NCBI GenBank assembly: GCA_944320795.1
Contig: CALUIU010000030.1
Coordinates: forward strand, 1-38,301
DNA from: Candidatus Paraprevotella stercoravium
GTDB lineage: Bacteria > Bacteroidota > Bacteroidia > Bacteroidales > Bacteroidaceae
Length of the DNA: 38,301 nucleotides
Direction: 5' to 3'
Below, in pieces: positions 1 to 7,616 of the stretch. The stretch's first letter is position 1; every line of letters starts with the position of its first letter. The position numbers and the translations under genes were made by a program. A model generated the notes under the pieces. That model was not told the origin of the DNA, ran no database searches, and saw only the letters and a program-made list of their open reading frames with translations.

Positions 1-120
1 ATAAAAGATCTGGTAGAAAAGGGTATTCTGATACCCCAGCAGGGGCGGGTTCGTGACGTATTCTACGGAATCCGGTGCAGTGAATCTATCCTTGTCATCC
101 CCATGCCTGAAGATTTATAA
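1..120 (+). CDS. C-terminal end of an unidentified protein (cut by window edge)
   Basis: An open frame runs from the first base to the TAA at 118-120 and gives 39 residues. The piece contains KDLVEKGILIPQQGR followed by a short beta-like stretch and a final PMPEDL. A helix ending in LVEKGIL and then a basic turn looks like the recognition helix and wing of a winged-helix domain, as found at the C-terminus of some Fic-family and regulatory proteins. That resemblance is weak and no function is assigned. The next gene starts 27 bases downstream on the same strand. Confidence 0.45.
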   Translation: MKDLVEKGILIPQQGRVRDVFYGIRCSESILVIPMPEDL

Positions 121-147
121 TTAACGTAATAAGCAAACACATTCAAT

Positions 148-1296
148 ATGAGAATAAAAGAAATTTTAAAAACATGTCTTTACAAAAAGTATGCTGATTT
201 CTCAGGGAAGGCATGTAGAAGTGAATATTGGTTCTTTTGGACTATTTACATCTTTTTTCTATTAGGAATTCCTTTAATAGCATTTATTATTAATGATTTA
301 TATCAAATAAAAATATACACATTATTAATATTATGGATTATAGCAATTGTAGGACTTTCTATTCCTTTTTTTGCAGTTTCAGTTAGACGATTACATGACT
401 CTGGGTTAAGTGGATGGCATTTCTTTTGGAGATTTATTCCATACATTGGAAGTATAATCACAATCGTTCTTATGCTAAGAAAATCATGTGATGAAGCAAT
501 AAAGATTAAGATGAACAATACTCCCCCTAAGAACAAAACAATGTATTACTTAAGAAAAGTAATATTTACAAGTATTATTATTAGCCTTGGATTTTTCTCC
601 GAACTTTTATTAGTCACATTTGAATATTATGAAAATGCTATTTTATATTTTCCTATTTTAAGCATACTTACTACATACTACATCTACCTAATTTGGGTAA
701 AAGGTGAAATGTCTTTTGAAGATATTCTATTGCGACCTTTATTAAATAAAGTTGGGCTTTTCTGTGAAACAACAAAGTCCTATTCCTTAAGGAAAAAACT
801 TTTTAATAATATAGCCTCATTATTAATATCAATGATTGTTGTATTTTTAATAATTTTAGTTTTGCCATCCCCTAAAGAAGGAGATATTTCCATAGGGAAT
901 ATATTGCTTTTATTGCCAATAATAGGATGGATTGTATTTTTTATAAAAGAGTTTGGGGCGAAATGGATCAGTAAAACTAATAGACAGATAGATTGCATTA
1001 ATACACAACAAATCAATATTTTTTCTTCTCTCCCTAAAGCTACTCCAGAAACATGGGCAATTAAAGAGCAAAGATCTTTTACGGAAGAAGAAATTAATGC
1101 AATATTGGATGCGATTGTTGTATCTGGAAAATTTGGAAAAGTTGTACAATTTACTTTAAAAGAAGGATGTATGACATATATACCGCTTGACCAATCATCA
1201 ACATTATCTATTGGTGATAAAATTGATATAAAATCCGCATTACTCCTTACTTTATGGAAAAAAGGAGAAAATGATATATACAGAATTTTAGCGTAA
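148..1296 (+). CDS. DUF805-domain membrane protein with extra C-terminal domain
   Basis: The N-terminal 120 residues match the DUF805 (YhaH-like) inner-membrane family: a start with KKYADFSGKACRSEYWFF, two hydrophobic segments, then the family signature VRRLHDSGLSGWHFF and a third segment at IPYIGSIITIVLML. Family members have no settled biochemical role. This protein is much longer (382 residues) than a plain DUF805 protein of about 110-150. Further hydrophobic segments lie near residues 135-185 and 218-268, and a soluble tail of about 90 residues follows, with FTEEEINAILDAIV and a beta-rich part ending IYRILA. The gene is clearly AT-richer than the genes from 6.5 kb onward and lies next to a transposase remnant, which suggests acquired DNA. 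The function of the tail is unknown. Confidence 0.75.
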   Translation: MRIKEILKTCLYKKYADFSGKACRSEYWFFWTIYIFFLLGIPLIAFIINDLYQIKIYTLLILWIIAIVGLSIPFFAVSVRRLHDSGLSGWHFFWRFIPYIGSIITIVLMLRKSCDEAIKIKMNNTPPKNKTMYYLRKVIFTSIIISLGFFSELLLVTFEYYENAILYFPILSILTTYYIYLIWVKGEMSFEDILLRPLLNKVGLFCETTKSYSLRKKLFNNIASLLISMIVVFLIILVLPSPKEGDISIGNILLLLPIIGWIVFFIKEFGAKWISKTNRQIDCINTQQINIFSSLPKATPETWAIKEQRSFTEEEINAILDAIVVSGKFGKVVQFTLKEGCMTYIPLDQSSTLSIGDKIDIKSALLLTLWKKGENDIYRILA

Positions 1297-1388
1297 TATT
1301 AGGCATTAAGATTCTATTTTATAAATATCAGAAGACACTGCCCAAAAATTTGTGTAAATGGAAACAGGACTCAGCTGTAAGTTTGTTC

Positions 1389-1700
1389 TTATGCCTGGAT
1401 TCTGTTTCCAAAAATAAGCATAAATTGGTTCATAATCAATCCTCGGTTATGAATAGATTGTGTCCATTTCTTTTTAAATGCCATCAATGAAAGATAGACG
1501 GTCTTTTTTACGACATCATCCGAAGGGAGTGAAAGCCTTGATTTGTGTATCTTCTGATTTCCAGTGGAAACTGGAGGAAAACAGTCTGATCATTCCTGTT
1601 GTTTCTCCATCTCCAATACCTGAGCATGCAACTGCTTCAGAAACTTGCTTAACACCTCATAGGGCACTACTTGATTCTTTCCTTTCATAATCTTCTTCAT
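1389..1700 (-). pseudogene. internally deleted IS256 (mutator)-family transposase remnant
   Basis: Read on the minus strand, 1550-1389 encodes a segment with LPSDDVVKKTVYLSL, then KKKWTQSIHNRGLIMNQFM and a terminal GNRIQA before TAA. This is the typical C-terminus of IS256/mutator transposases (FPTDDAV..VYLA....KKWTMPIRNWG...NQF...F..R). A 36-residue frame at 1700-1590, with VVPYEVLSKFLKQLHAQVLE, looks like the N-terminus of the same family. The central part with the DDE catalytic residues is missing and the two ends are in different frames, so it cannot be active. The text at about 1332-1362 (GACACTGCCCAAAAATTTGT and following) resembles an IS256 terminal inverted repeat. I did not find the matching repeat at the other end. 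Confidence 0.6.
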
Positions 1701-1911
1701 TTTGCAAATCTGGAAAATAAAAATACGAGACTCCAAATAGAATCCCGTATTTCCATTCCCATAAATATTTTATAATAGCCGTACTATATGTGCGATGATG
1801 ACGTCCTAAAGGTTCTGTGTTGGGAATAATCTGTATCAGGGTATTTCTGTTGTTGAAATGAAAGAAGACACTCTGATTCCGTAAGAATCTTTTCTTGTTT
1901 ATCGTTTTCAT
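1657..1911 (-). CDS. hypothetical protein, probably truncated
   Basis: The ATG overlaps the stop of the upstream SGNH-like gene as ATGA (1908-1911), which is the arrangement expected for a translationally coupled operon gene. The 84-residue product starts MKTINKKRFLRNQSVFF and is basic and aromatic, with no recognised domain. Its last third runs into the IS256 remnant beginning near 1700, and an imperfect hairpin (arms 1721-1733 and 1740-1752) lies inside it. It may therefore be the surviving 5' end of a further operon gene cut by the insertion. It could also be a chance frame; no RNA or homology evidence is visible here. Confidence 0.3.
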   Translation of the reverse strand: MKTINKKRFLRNQSVFFHFNNRNTLIQIIPNTEPLGRHHRTYSTAIIKYLWEWKYGILFGVSYFYFPDLQNEEDYERKESSSAL

Positions 1912-2948
1912 TGATCTTTATAGATTCTTTCTAACAGTTTATTGCCTAACAAGGGGCGATAGTGTCCAGGTTCATAATAGTTGTGGTAATCTTTTGTAAA
2001 TTCGTTAATACCGCTGAAATCATATACATTCTCTTTCCCGAAAATGTTTTGCAAGATTTTTCTGTCATTCGGGTGTAGTTCTTTCTGATTATAATCCGGA
2101 CTGATGATGACGCGTATAGAGGTGCCATGACGGCGCAGGACTTCCATGATTTCATCCAATACCATCCGTTGCTTTTGGAATATGGCTGGTTCAGCTATGG
2201 TGACAATGCCGTCCCGTTCGGGAAACTCTTTTTTACGGTTCTTCCAATACGCTTCGCCTTCCTGTTGGATCTGCTTCTCACGAGGATTGAACGCGTCATT
2301 ATTTTTCGAATCGCGTATTCTTCCATAAGGATTCATTCGTTTCATGTTCCGTTCTACATTTCCGGTTATGCGGTATTTCAGGTATGGATACAAGAAATCG
2401 GGTGTTGCGAATGCCTGTATGAACTCCAACTGTATGGAAAATGGATTACGTCCTGATATGGCAGCCGGAAGCATATTTCTGGCCCCCGTCAGGAGCTCAA
2501 AATGTGAAAGTGAAGCTCGATCAAGAATTATCAGTGCATTCTTTATTTCTGCACCTTCACGGTCAAGGGCGCGAAGCTTGAGGCTTATTGCTTTTATGCT
2601 TTCCGAATTGCCGAAAAGACGGACGGCGCGATCGCCAGAATCAAGATATTTTTCCCATTCCTTGCATCGGAAGGCCATAGTACATGAATTACCCAGAATA
2701 AAAGAATTGAAATGCACGCTGTCATTATGGTTCTTGTATATTTGCCAACCTACATGATGTTCGTTCAGCATGACATCAGAATCATACAGATCATATTTGC
2801 GAAGCACCATGAAAGGGTCATCGTAAACATATAGGGCAATCAATGCCCAAAATGGTATGGCGAACAGCATCATCTTCCGGACAAGACGTAAGAAAGCACT
2901 GTGCTGACAGATGTTTGTGCCAGTGATGGTTTCTGGTATATTTTTCAT
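1908..2948 (-). CDS. SGNH/GDSL-like membrane-anchored protein, DltD-like position
   Basis: A 346-residue protein with one N-terminal membrane segment (about residues 24-42) and the rest probably periplasmic. The stretch FILGNSCTMAF places a candidate nucleophile Ser88 in a G-N-S context, and the C-terminal DYHNYYEPGHYRPLLGN offers Asp320 or Glu326 with His329 as the acid/histidine pair, the expected layout of an SGNH hydrolase or acyltransferase. Overall similarity to DltD is not obvious; the call rests on the motifs, the anchor and the genes around it. The ATG overlaps the MBOAT stop by one base (TGATG), implying coupled translation. By analogy with DltD and with AlgJ/AlgX-type partners of MBOAT proteins, it would transfer the acyl group to a cell-surface polymer or remove it. 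The substrate is unknown. Confidence 0.65.
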   Translation of the reverse strand: MKNIPETITGTNICQHSAFLRLVRKMMLFAIPFWALIALYVYDDPFMVLRKYDLYDSDVMLNEHHVGWQIYKNHNDSVHFNSFILGNSCTMAFRCKEWEKYLDSGDRAVRLFGNSESIKAISLKLRALDREGAEIKNALIILDRASLSHFELLTGARNMLPAAISGRNPFSIQLEFIQAFATPDFLYPYLKYRITGNVERNMKRMNPYGRIRDSKNNDAFNPREKQIQQEGEAYWKNRKKEFPERDGIVTIAEPAIFQKQRMVLDEIMEVLRRHGTSIRVIISPDYNQKELHPNDRKILQNIFGKENVYDFSGINEFTKDYHNYYEPGHYRPLLGNKLLERIYKDQ

Positions 2949-4342
2949 CAGAATTGTAGATATATAAAGTCTTCCGTGCCGAACTTTCCATAAGCGAACA
3001 CGGCAAACACAATTAAATAATACACTGTCCAGCGAACTAAAGCAGACTGCTTTTCAAAACGAAGATGCAAGTCGCCTTTGGACATAAAAAAGTCATAAAG
3101 CAGTATCAGCAACAAGGTAGAACCTGCTACGATGCAGATGTGGTCGGACATTCCGATATTGATTTCTTTCCAGCTTGTATGGGTCTGGAAAGAGATATTC
3201 CGCAGGAAATAGAACGCGTCTGAAACAGACTGCGCCTTGAAAAACACCAGCGATACGGCAAAAATGAGATAGGTACGGATGACTGAAAGTGTGGCAAACA
3301 GCCGTTTCCCGATATGTTCCCTTACCTTGTTCCGTATTTTCTCAGTCCTTAGTTCCCATACGATCACAAGCCCCTGTATCAATCCATAGACGGCAAATGT
3401 CCATCCCGCACCATGCCATATACCCAAGGCAATAAACGTCACCATAAGGCTTACCGCCACTCCCCATTGTCCCCAACGACGTGTAAGGGATGACAGAGGA
3501 AGAAAAAGGTAGTCCCGTACCCAGGAGGAAAGGGAAATATGCCAGCGACGCCAGAACTCAGCAGTAGTTTGAGCTGCAAAGGGATGTGCGAAATTGGGTG
3601 ACAGTTTCAATCCGAACAGCATTCCTATTCCAATCGCCATATCTGTGTATCCGGAAAAGTCGGCATAAAGCTCGACGGGATAGAGCAGGCAGGCCATAAA
3701 CAGTTGTACGCCCGAAGCGGTGTGCATCGAATCGAACACGCCGTCAATATAAGGTGCTATATGGTCGGCAAGGAGCAGTTTTTTCACCAATCCCACTACA
3801 ATCAGCTTCAGGCCGTAGGTCATCATGGGATAGGATGCCGGAGAGAGTTTGTGGACTTGTGGAAGCAGATCGGCAGATCGCTCGATTGGACCTGACAGGA
3901 ACTTCATAAACAGAAGCATGTAAAGAAGTAAATCTATCAGATGTCGTTCTGCCTTTTCTTCCTCCCAATAGACTTCCGTCAGGTAGCCGATGGCCTGAAA
4001 GGTATAGAATGACATTCCCAATGGGAATATAAAACCTGTGGCTCCGGTTAACCGGTTGGCATATCGGAAGCCAATCCAGCAGAGGATAAGACAGGATATA
4101 CTGCTCCAGTAAATCAAACGAGGACCTCTTTTTTTCTCATGCGCTTGCTCAATGAGTATTGCCGCGCCATATGTAAAAAGGCTTACAGCCAGTGCCGTGA
4201 AAAGGAATACGGTATTGAAGTATCCGATGAAAACTCCACTTGCCGCAAGTAAAACAAACTTCCGTCCTTTATCGCCGACAAAATGGTATAAAGTGAAATA
4301 GATCAGGAACAGCAGGACAAATTCAATGGAAATGAATGACAT
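2948..4342 (-). CDS. MBOAT-family O-acyltransferase (DltB/AlgI type)
   Basis: A 464-residue polytopic membrane protein with roughly ten or more hydrophobic segments. It carries the MBOAT signature block FWRRWHISLSSWVRDYLFLP (near 263-282) and LGIWHGAGW, with the conserved catalytic-region histidine at about residue 310. DltB and AlgI use this fold to pass an acyl group from a cytoplasmic donor to an acceptor on the outer face of the inner membrane. Length fits AlgI (about 470-520) and is slightly above DltB (about 400). An acyl carrier protein gene lies 17 bases upstream and the SGNH gene follows with a one-base overlap, so the donor is probably the carrier-bound thioester rather than acetyl-CoA. 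That donor assignment is inference from gene order. Confidence 0.88.
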   Translation of the reverse strand: MSFISIEFVLLFLIYFTLYHFVGDKGRKFVLLAASGVFIGYFNTVFLFTALAVSLFTYGAAILIEQAHEKKRGPRLIYWSSISCLILCWIGFRYANRLTGATGFIFPLGMSFYTFQAIGYLTEVYWEEEKAERHLIDLLLYMLLFMKFLSGPIERSADLLPQVHKLSPASYPMMTYGLKLIVVGLVKKLLLADHIAPYIDGVFDSMHTASGVQLFMACLLYPVELYADFSGYTDMAIGIGMLFGLKLSPNFAHPFAAQTTAEFWRRWHISLSSWVRDYLFLPLSSLTRRWGQWGVAVSLMVTFIALGIWHGAGWTFAVYGLIQGLVIVWELRTEKIRNKVREHIGKRLFATLSVIRTYLIFAVSLVFFKAQSVSDAFYFLRNISFQTHTSWKEINIGMSDHICIVAGSTLLLILLYDFFMSKGDLHLRFEKQSALVRWTVYYLIVFAVFAYGKFGTEDFIYLQF

Positions 4343-4359
4343 TGCTTTTTCCTCCTTTT

Positions 4360-4602
4360 CTATTTGGTCTTATTTTGGATGGTCTGGCAAAGATCGCCCA
4401 CATTCTTCAATTTCACGATCTCGCGAAACGAGAAACGTACGCCGAACTTGTTCTCTATTTCAGTGAGTAGTATCATATTGGTCAGTGAATCCCATCCATC
4501 CACATCGTGGGCAGTGGTGCTTTCGGTCAAAGTGATGTCCTCTCTCTTTAATACTTTTCTGAATATTCCGTTCAATATTTCCAATAATTCTGTTGTCTTC
4601 AT
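4360..4602 (-). CDS. acyl/peptidyl carrier protein (DltC-like)
   Basis: An 80-residue carrier protein. The motif DVDGWDSLTNM places the phosphopantetheine attachment site at Ser39, with the usual four-helix pattern around it and a conserved FGVRFS beginning at helix III. The product is cytoplasmic and needs 4'-phosphopantetheinyl transferase action; no such enzyme is encoded in the window. It is 20 bases downstream of an amino-acid adenylation gene and 17 bases upstream of an MBOAT gene. It therefore most likely holds the adenylated substrate as a thioester for the MBOAT, the job DltC has in D-alanylation. It is not the fatty-acid AcpP: it lacks that protein's strongly acidic DSLD motif and its fab gene neighbours. 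Confidence 0.85.
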   Translation of the reverse strand: MKTTELLEILNGIFRKVLKREDITLTESTTAHDVDGWDSLTNMILLTEIENKFGVRFSFREIVKLKNVGDLCQTIQNKTK

Positions 4603-4622
4603 ATGCTTGATTGCTTTTTTAT

Positions 4623-6125
4623 TTATTGAGTGATGTTTTTTAATAGCTGATTCCGGTCAACCTTGTTACTGTTGTTTTGTGGAAAACAAGGGATGAAGTG
4701 AATGCGTCGGGGCAACATGTAAGATGGCAGATGGCTTTGCATATACTGTTCGAGACTTTCCGTATCTTCCGTTTCCCTTTCTATGGCAAGGTGCAGTTCA
4801 CAACTTCCGTCCGTGGTATAGACCGGCAGTACTACCGCGTTACAGCTATGTTTATAGAATGTTTTAACGTGGTATTCAATTTCGCCCAATTCTATTCTGA
4901 AACCTTGTATTTTTACCTGTGTGTCTTTGCGTCCGCAATACATGATGTCTCCGTCAGAATCCGTCAGGCAGAGATCGCCGGTACGGTAATAGAGTTTTCC
5001 GGAAAGATCCGTAACAAAGCATTCGGCTGTTTTTTCGGGAGCGCGCCAATATCCGTTCATGAGTTGGGGGCCGGCAATCCACAGTTCACCGGTTTCTCCG
5101 GCCGGAAGTGGTTTGCCCGAAGGGGATGCAATCATATAGTCCATACCCTGAAAAGGCTTTCCGATTGCCGCCATGCCGTTATGATGTTTGGCCCCTTCTG
5201 TCGGAATGACATATGAAGTACAGTAGATGGTGGCTTCGGTCGGTCCGTAAAGATTGACTACCGTGGCATTGGGTATGCAAGGGCGAAATTCGTGAAGCAG
5301 ATTCACGTCGGTGGCTTCGGCGGTGACTATGAGATAGCGCAAGTCCGGGAAACTGATTTCCTTGAAATAAGGATGTGATAACCGAAGTACGGAAGGTGCA
5401 ACTGCTGCAAACGTTAGACGATGGCGTTCCATGATATCCAGAACATTCAGGTATTTCATTCCCTTTTGTGGAACAGTATAGACACAGGCTCCTAGGGTAA
5501 GGGGGTAAAGAAATGATACGATGGAGACATCAAATGTCAGTTCGAACATCTGGAGCATACGGTCGTTTTCATCTAATTCCCATCCTAAGTTACGATAAGC
5601 CTGGTAGAATGCATTCAAGTTATTCCGGGATATGGGAACACCTTTGGGTTCTCCCGTACTTCCTGAGGTGAAGATAATATAAGCAGGCACTTCGGGATCG
5701 ACGTTATACGGCATGATGCCGGAATACGAAGTAGGCTGATGTGAGGAGAAACACACACGTCTGGCATTGATATCGGCGGGAAGCATATTGCCATTCTCTC
5801 CACAATAAAGCAACAGGCCAATGCCGGATTGTCGGGCTATCCTGCAATTGCGCTCTGCCGGATAATCGGGATGTAATATGACATAGGTTTTTCCGGAAAG
5901 TAGCACAGCTAGGATGGATGCATAGGTTTCTATACAATTTTCGGCTGTGATGCCAATAATGTCTTCTTTGAGATTCTTTAGCGTTTCACAAAGACTTCCT
6001 ACTAATCCGAACAATTCCTGATAAGTGTAAGTTCGGTCGTCAAGAACCAGTGCCGGACGCATGGCATGGTGATTCGATGCCCGGACTATGGCAGCCAGCA
6101 TATCTGCATCATTTTTCTTCTTCAT
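4623..6125 (-). CDS. amino-acid adenylation enzyme (DltA-like stand-alone A domain)
   Basis: A 500-residue single adenylation domain with the standard motifs in order: A3 TSGSTGEPKG (153-162), A4 FDVS with Asp199, A5 YGPTEAT (293-299), A6 GELWIAGPQLMNGYW, A7 YRTGDL (380-385), A8 GRKDTQVKIQGFRIELGE, and A10 NKVDR with Lys488. Asp199 corresponds to the residue that binds the alpha-amino group in GrsA and DltA, so the substrate is probably an amino acid activated with ATP. The length matches DltA (about 500), and no condensation or carrier domain is attached; the carrier is the separate gene 20 bases downstream. The pocket residues read by eye do not clearly equal those of D-alanine enzymes, so specificity is open. 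The start overlaps the preceding small gene by 17 bases in another frame. Confidence 0.85.
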   Translation of the reverse strand: MKKKNDADMLAAIVRASNHHAMRPALVLDDRTYTYQELFGLVGSLCETLKNLKEDIIGITAENCIETYASILAVLLSGKTYVILHPDYPAERNCRIARQSGIGLLLYCGENGNMLPADINARRVCFSSHQPTSYSGIMPYNVDPEVPAYIIFTSGSTGEPKGVPISRNNLNAFYQAYRNLGWELDENDRMLQMFELTFDVSIVSFLYPLTLGACVYTVPQKGMKYLNVLDIMERHRLTFAAVAPSVLRLSHPYFKEISFPDLRYLIVTAEATDVNLLHEFRPCIPNATVVNLYGPTEATIYCTSYVIPTEGAKHHNGMAAIGKPFQGMDYMIASPSGKPLPAGETGELWIAGPQLMNGYWRAPEKTAECFVTDLSGKLYYRTGDLCLTDSDGDIMYCGRKDTQVKIQGFRIELGEIEYHVKTFYKHSCNAVVLPVYTTDGSCELHLAIERETEDTESLEQYMQSHLPSYMLPRRIHFIPCFPQNNSNKVDRNQLLKNITQ

Positions 6126-6303
6126 AATTTATATTTTCTTCGTTTGTATATTCTTGTTCTGCTTGAGGTTTATGCAACGCTGTTTCTTCATTGAGGGCAT
6201 CGGGGTTCATTCCAAACATCCACAAAAAATAAGAGAAAGGTAATACCACTTTCACGTTGCTTTCATTTTTCGTTGTTTCCATTTTTCTTTTTGTATTATG
6301 CAA
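6109..6303 (-). CDS. small protein leading the dlt-like cassette
   Basis: A 64-residue frame whose end overlaps the adenylation gene start by 17 bases out of frame, so it is probably translated and coupled to it. Two ATGs are possible (6303 and 6282; the second gives METTKNES). Residues about 17-31 (VKVVLPFSYFLWMFG) form a short hydrophobic stretch of around 15 residues between hydrophilic ends, and the C-terminus is strongly acidic. Gram-positive dlt operons begin with dltX, which encodes a small one-helix membrane protein, so the position is suggestive. The FIYNEF-like C-terminus of DltX is absent and the hydrophobic stretch is short for a full membrane pass. No function is assigned. Confidence 0.5.
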   Translation of the reverse strand: MHNTKRKMETTKNESNVKVVLPFSYFLWMFGMNPDALNEETALHKPQAEQEYTNEENINYEEEK

Positions 6304-6508
6304 TTATTCTCTTTTGAAAATCTGTCTTTGTGAGGGTATGTTTATTTGTAAAACAGAGATTACAAGAAAAACCCCTATTCCTAATATGTAAATATTGGTT
6401 AAATAGGATATATAAGCTTTGTGGACACCATCACGTATTGCTTTTAGGGTTTTTGTATTAGTATACAAAATCAGTATGAATGTTTTTCATGAATAATTCC
6501 TAATGATG

Positions 6509-6516
6509 TATCTTTG
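6509..6516 (+). promoter_or_regulatory. -7 box of the tandem-GNAT gene promoter
   Basis: TATCTTTG fits the Bacteroides -7 consensus TAnnTTTG and lies 26 bases before the ATG at 6543. A T-run near 6484-6487 is at the right distance for the -33 element but is only a partial TTTG match. Confidence 0.55.
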
Positions 6517-6542
6517 TTTCGTAGCGTAATTTAATTCAGATT

Positions 6543-7433
6543 ATGAGGATAAGTAAAATTGATGCGGATAAGAAAAGATATCTGGAACTTCTGTTGTTGG
6601 CCGATGAACAGGAGTCCATGCTAGATCGGTATTTGGAAAGAGGGGATTTGTTTGTGATGTATACTTCAGAAAATGAACCGGTCTGCTCTGCGGTTGTTAC
6701 GGAAGAGGGGGATGGAGTCTGCGAATTGAAGAACTTGGCGGTTGCCCCACAATATCAAAGGAAGGGTTACGGTAGTGAGATGGTCCGTTTTCTATGTACT
6801 CATTATGCGCCTCGGTTCCGGTTTATCATTGTGGGTACTGGTGAGAGTCAAGTGACTGTTTCCTTTTATAAGTCTTGTGGTTTTTATTATTCACATTTGG
6901 TTCCCGATTTTTTCACACTTCATTATGATCATCCCATCATCGAAGAGGGAAAACACTTAAAGGACATGCTTTATTTCAAGAAACCTTTGGTATGTCCAGA
7001 TGTAGTACACAGAGATAAGAGAACAGATATTCTTATTTCATCATTGACCGAGGTTTGGGAAAGGTCTGTGAGAGCAAGCCATGACTTTCTTGCGGAAGAG
7101 GATATTCAGAAGCTGATTCCGGCCGTACGTGAGGCTTTGGAAATGATCGCTAATCTTGTAGTATTATATCACGGTGATGATCCTGTCGGATTTATTGGTA
7201 TGGAAGACCGTAAAGTAGAAGTGTTGTTTCTTGCTCCCGAATATTGGGGATATGGTTTTGGAACACTTCTTATAAACTTGGCAATCAAGGATTATGGATG
7301 TATATTTGTGGATGTGAATGAACAAAACCCTAAAGCCAGACGTTTCTATATGCGCATGGGGTTCTGGGAATTCGAGAGAACAGAAACCGACGAGCAGGGA
7401 AATCCTTTTCCGATAATCAGGATGAGGCTGTAG
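6543..7433 (+). CDS. tandem GNAT acetyltransferase (two fused domains)
   Basis: The 296-residue protein holds two GNAT (acetyl-CoA-dependent N-acyltransferase) folds in a row. The first (about 1-140) has LKNLAVAPQYQRKGYGSEM, the acetyl-CoA pyrophosphate-binding Q-x-x-G-x-G loop at about 70-77, and a closing SFYKSCGFYYSH. The second (about 160-296) has VEVLFLAPEYWGYGFGTLL and ARRFYMRMGFWEFER, resembling the YjaB-type branch. Both halves keep the cofactor loop, so both may be active. Substrates cannot be told from sequence. The gene diverges from the dlt-like cassette across a 239-base gap and stands alone, with a terminator-like hairpin downstream at 7519-7562. Confidence 0.8.
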   Translation: MRISKIDADKKRYLELLLLADEQESMLDRYLERGDLFVMYTSENEPVCSAVVTEEGDGVCELKNLAVAPQYQRKGYGSEMVRFLCTHYAPRFRFIIVGTGESQVTVSFYKSCGFYYSHLVPDFFTLHYDHPIIEEGKHLKDMLYFKKPLVCPDVVHRDKRTDILISSLTEVWERSVRASHDFLAEEDIQKLIPAVREALEMIANLVVLYHGDDPVGFIGMEDRKVEVLFLAPEYWGYGFGTLLINLAIKDYGCIFVDVNEQNPKARRFYMRMGFWEFERTETDEQGNPFPIIRMRL

Positions 7434-7518
7434 GATTTATAATTGGATATATTGTTGTATAGAATACCAATAAGTGTTTAAGTGGTAAGAGTACTCAGTT
7501 GGGCAAACAGTAAAAATG

Positions 7519-7562
7519 AAGCGTCTCCCGTAGGCTGGAAATAAAACTTATGGGAGGCACTT
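7519..7562. terminator. hairpin between convergent genes
   Basis: The arms AAGCGTCTCCCGTA (7519-7532) and TATGGGAGGCACTT (7549-7562) pair over 14 positions with one mismatch and two G-U pairs. They lie between the plus-strand GNAT gene and the minus-strand gene ending at 7617. The T-tract is weak on the plus side, so this is a probable rather than certain terminator. Confidence 0.55.
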
Positions 7563-7616
7563 CATTTATTAATCATAGGATGCCGGCTGTATTTTATAGA
7601 TTCAAATGATGATGTC

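Noticed and set aside
1478-1690. A 70-residue plus-strand frame
   Set aside because: It lies antisense to the transposase remnant, which explains the sequence better.
4623-6125. Non-ribosomal peptide synthetase cluster
   Set aside because: Only one adenylation domain and one carrier are present, with no condensation or thioesterase domain; the MBOAT and SGNH partners fit a surface-acylation route better.
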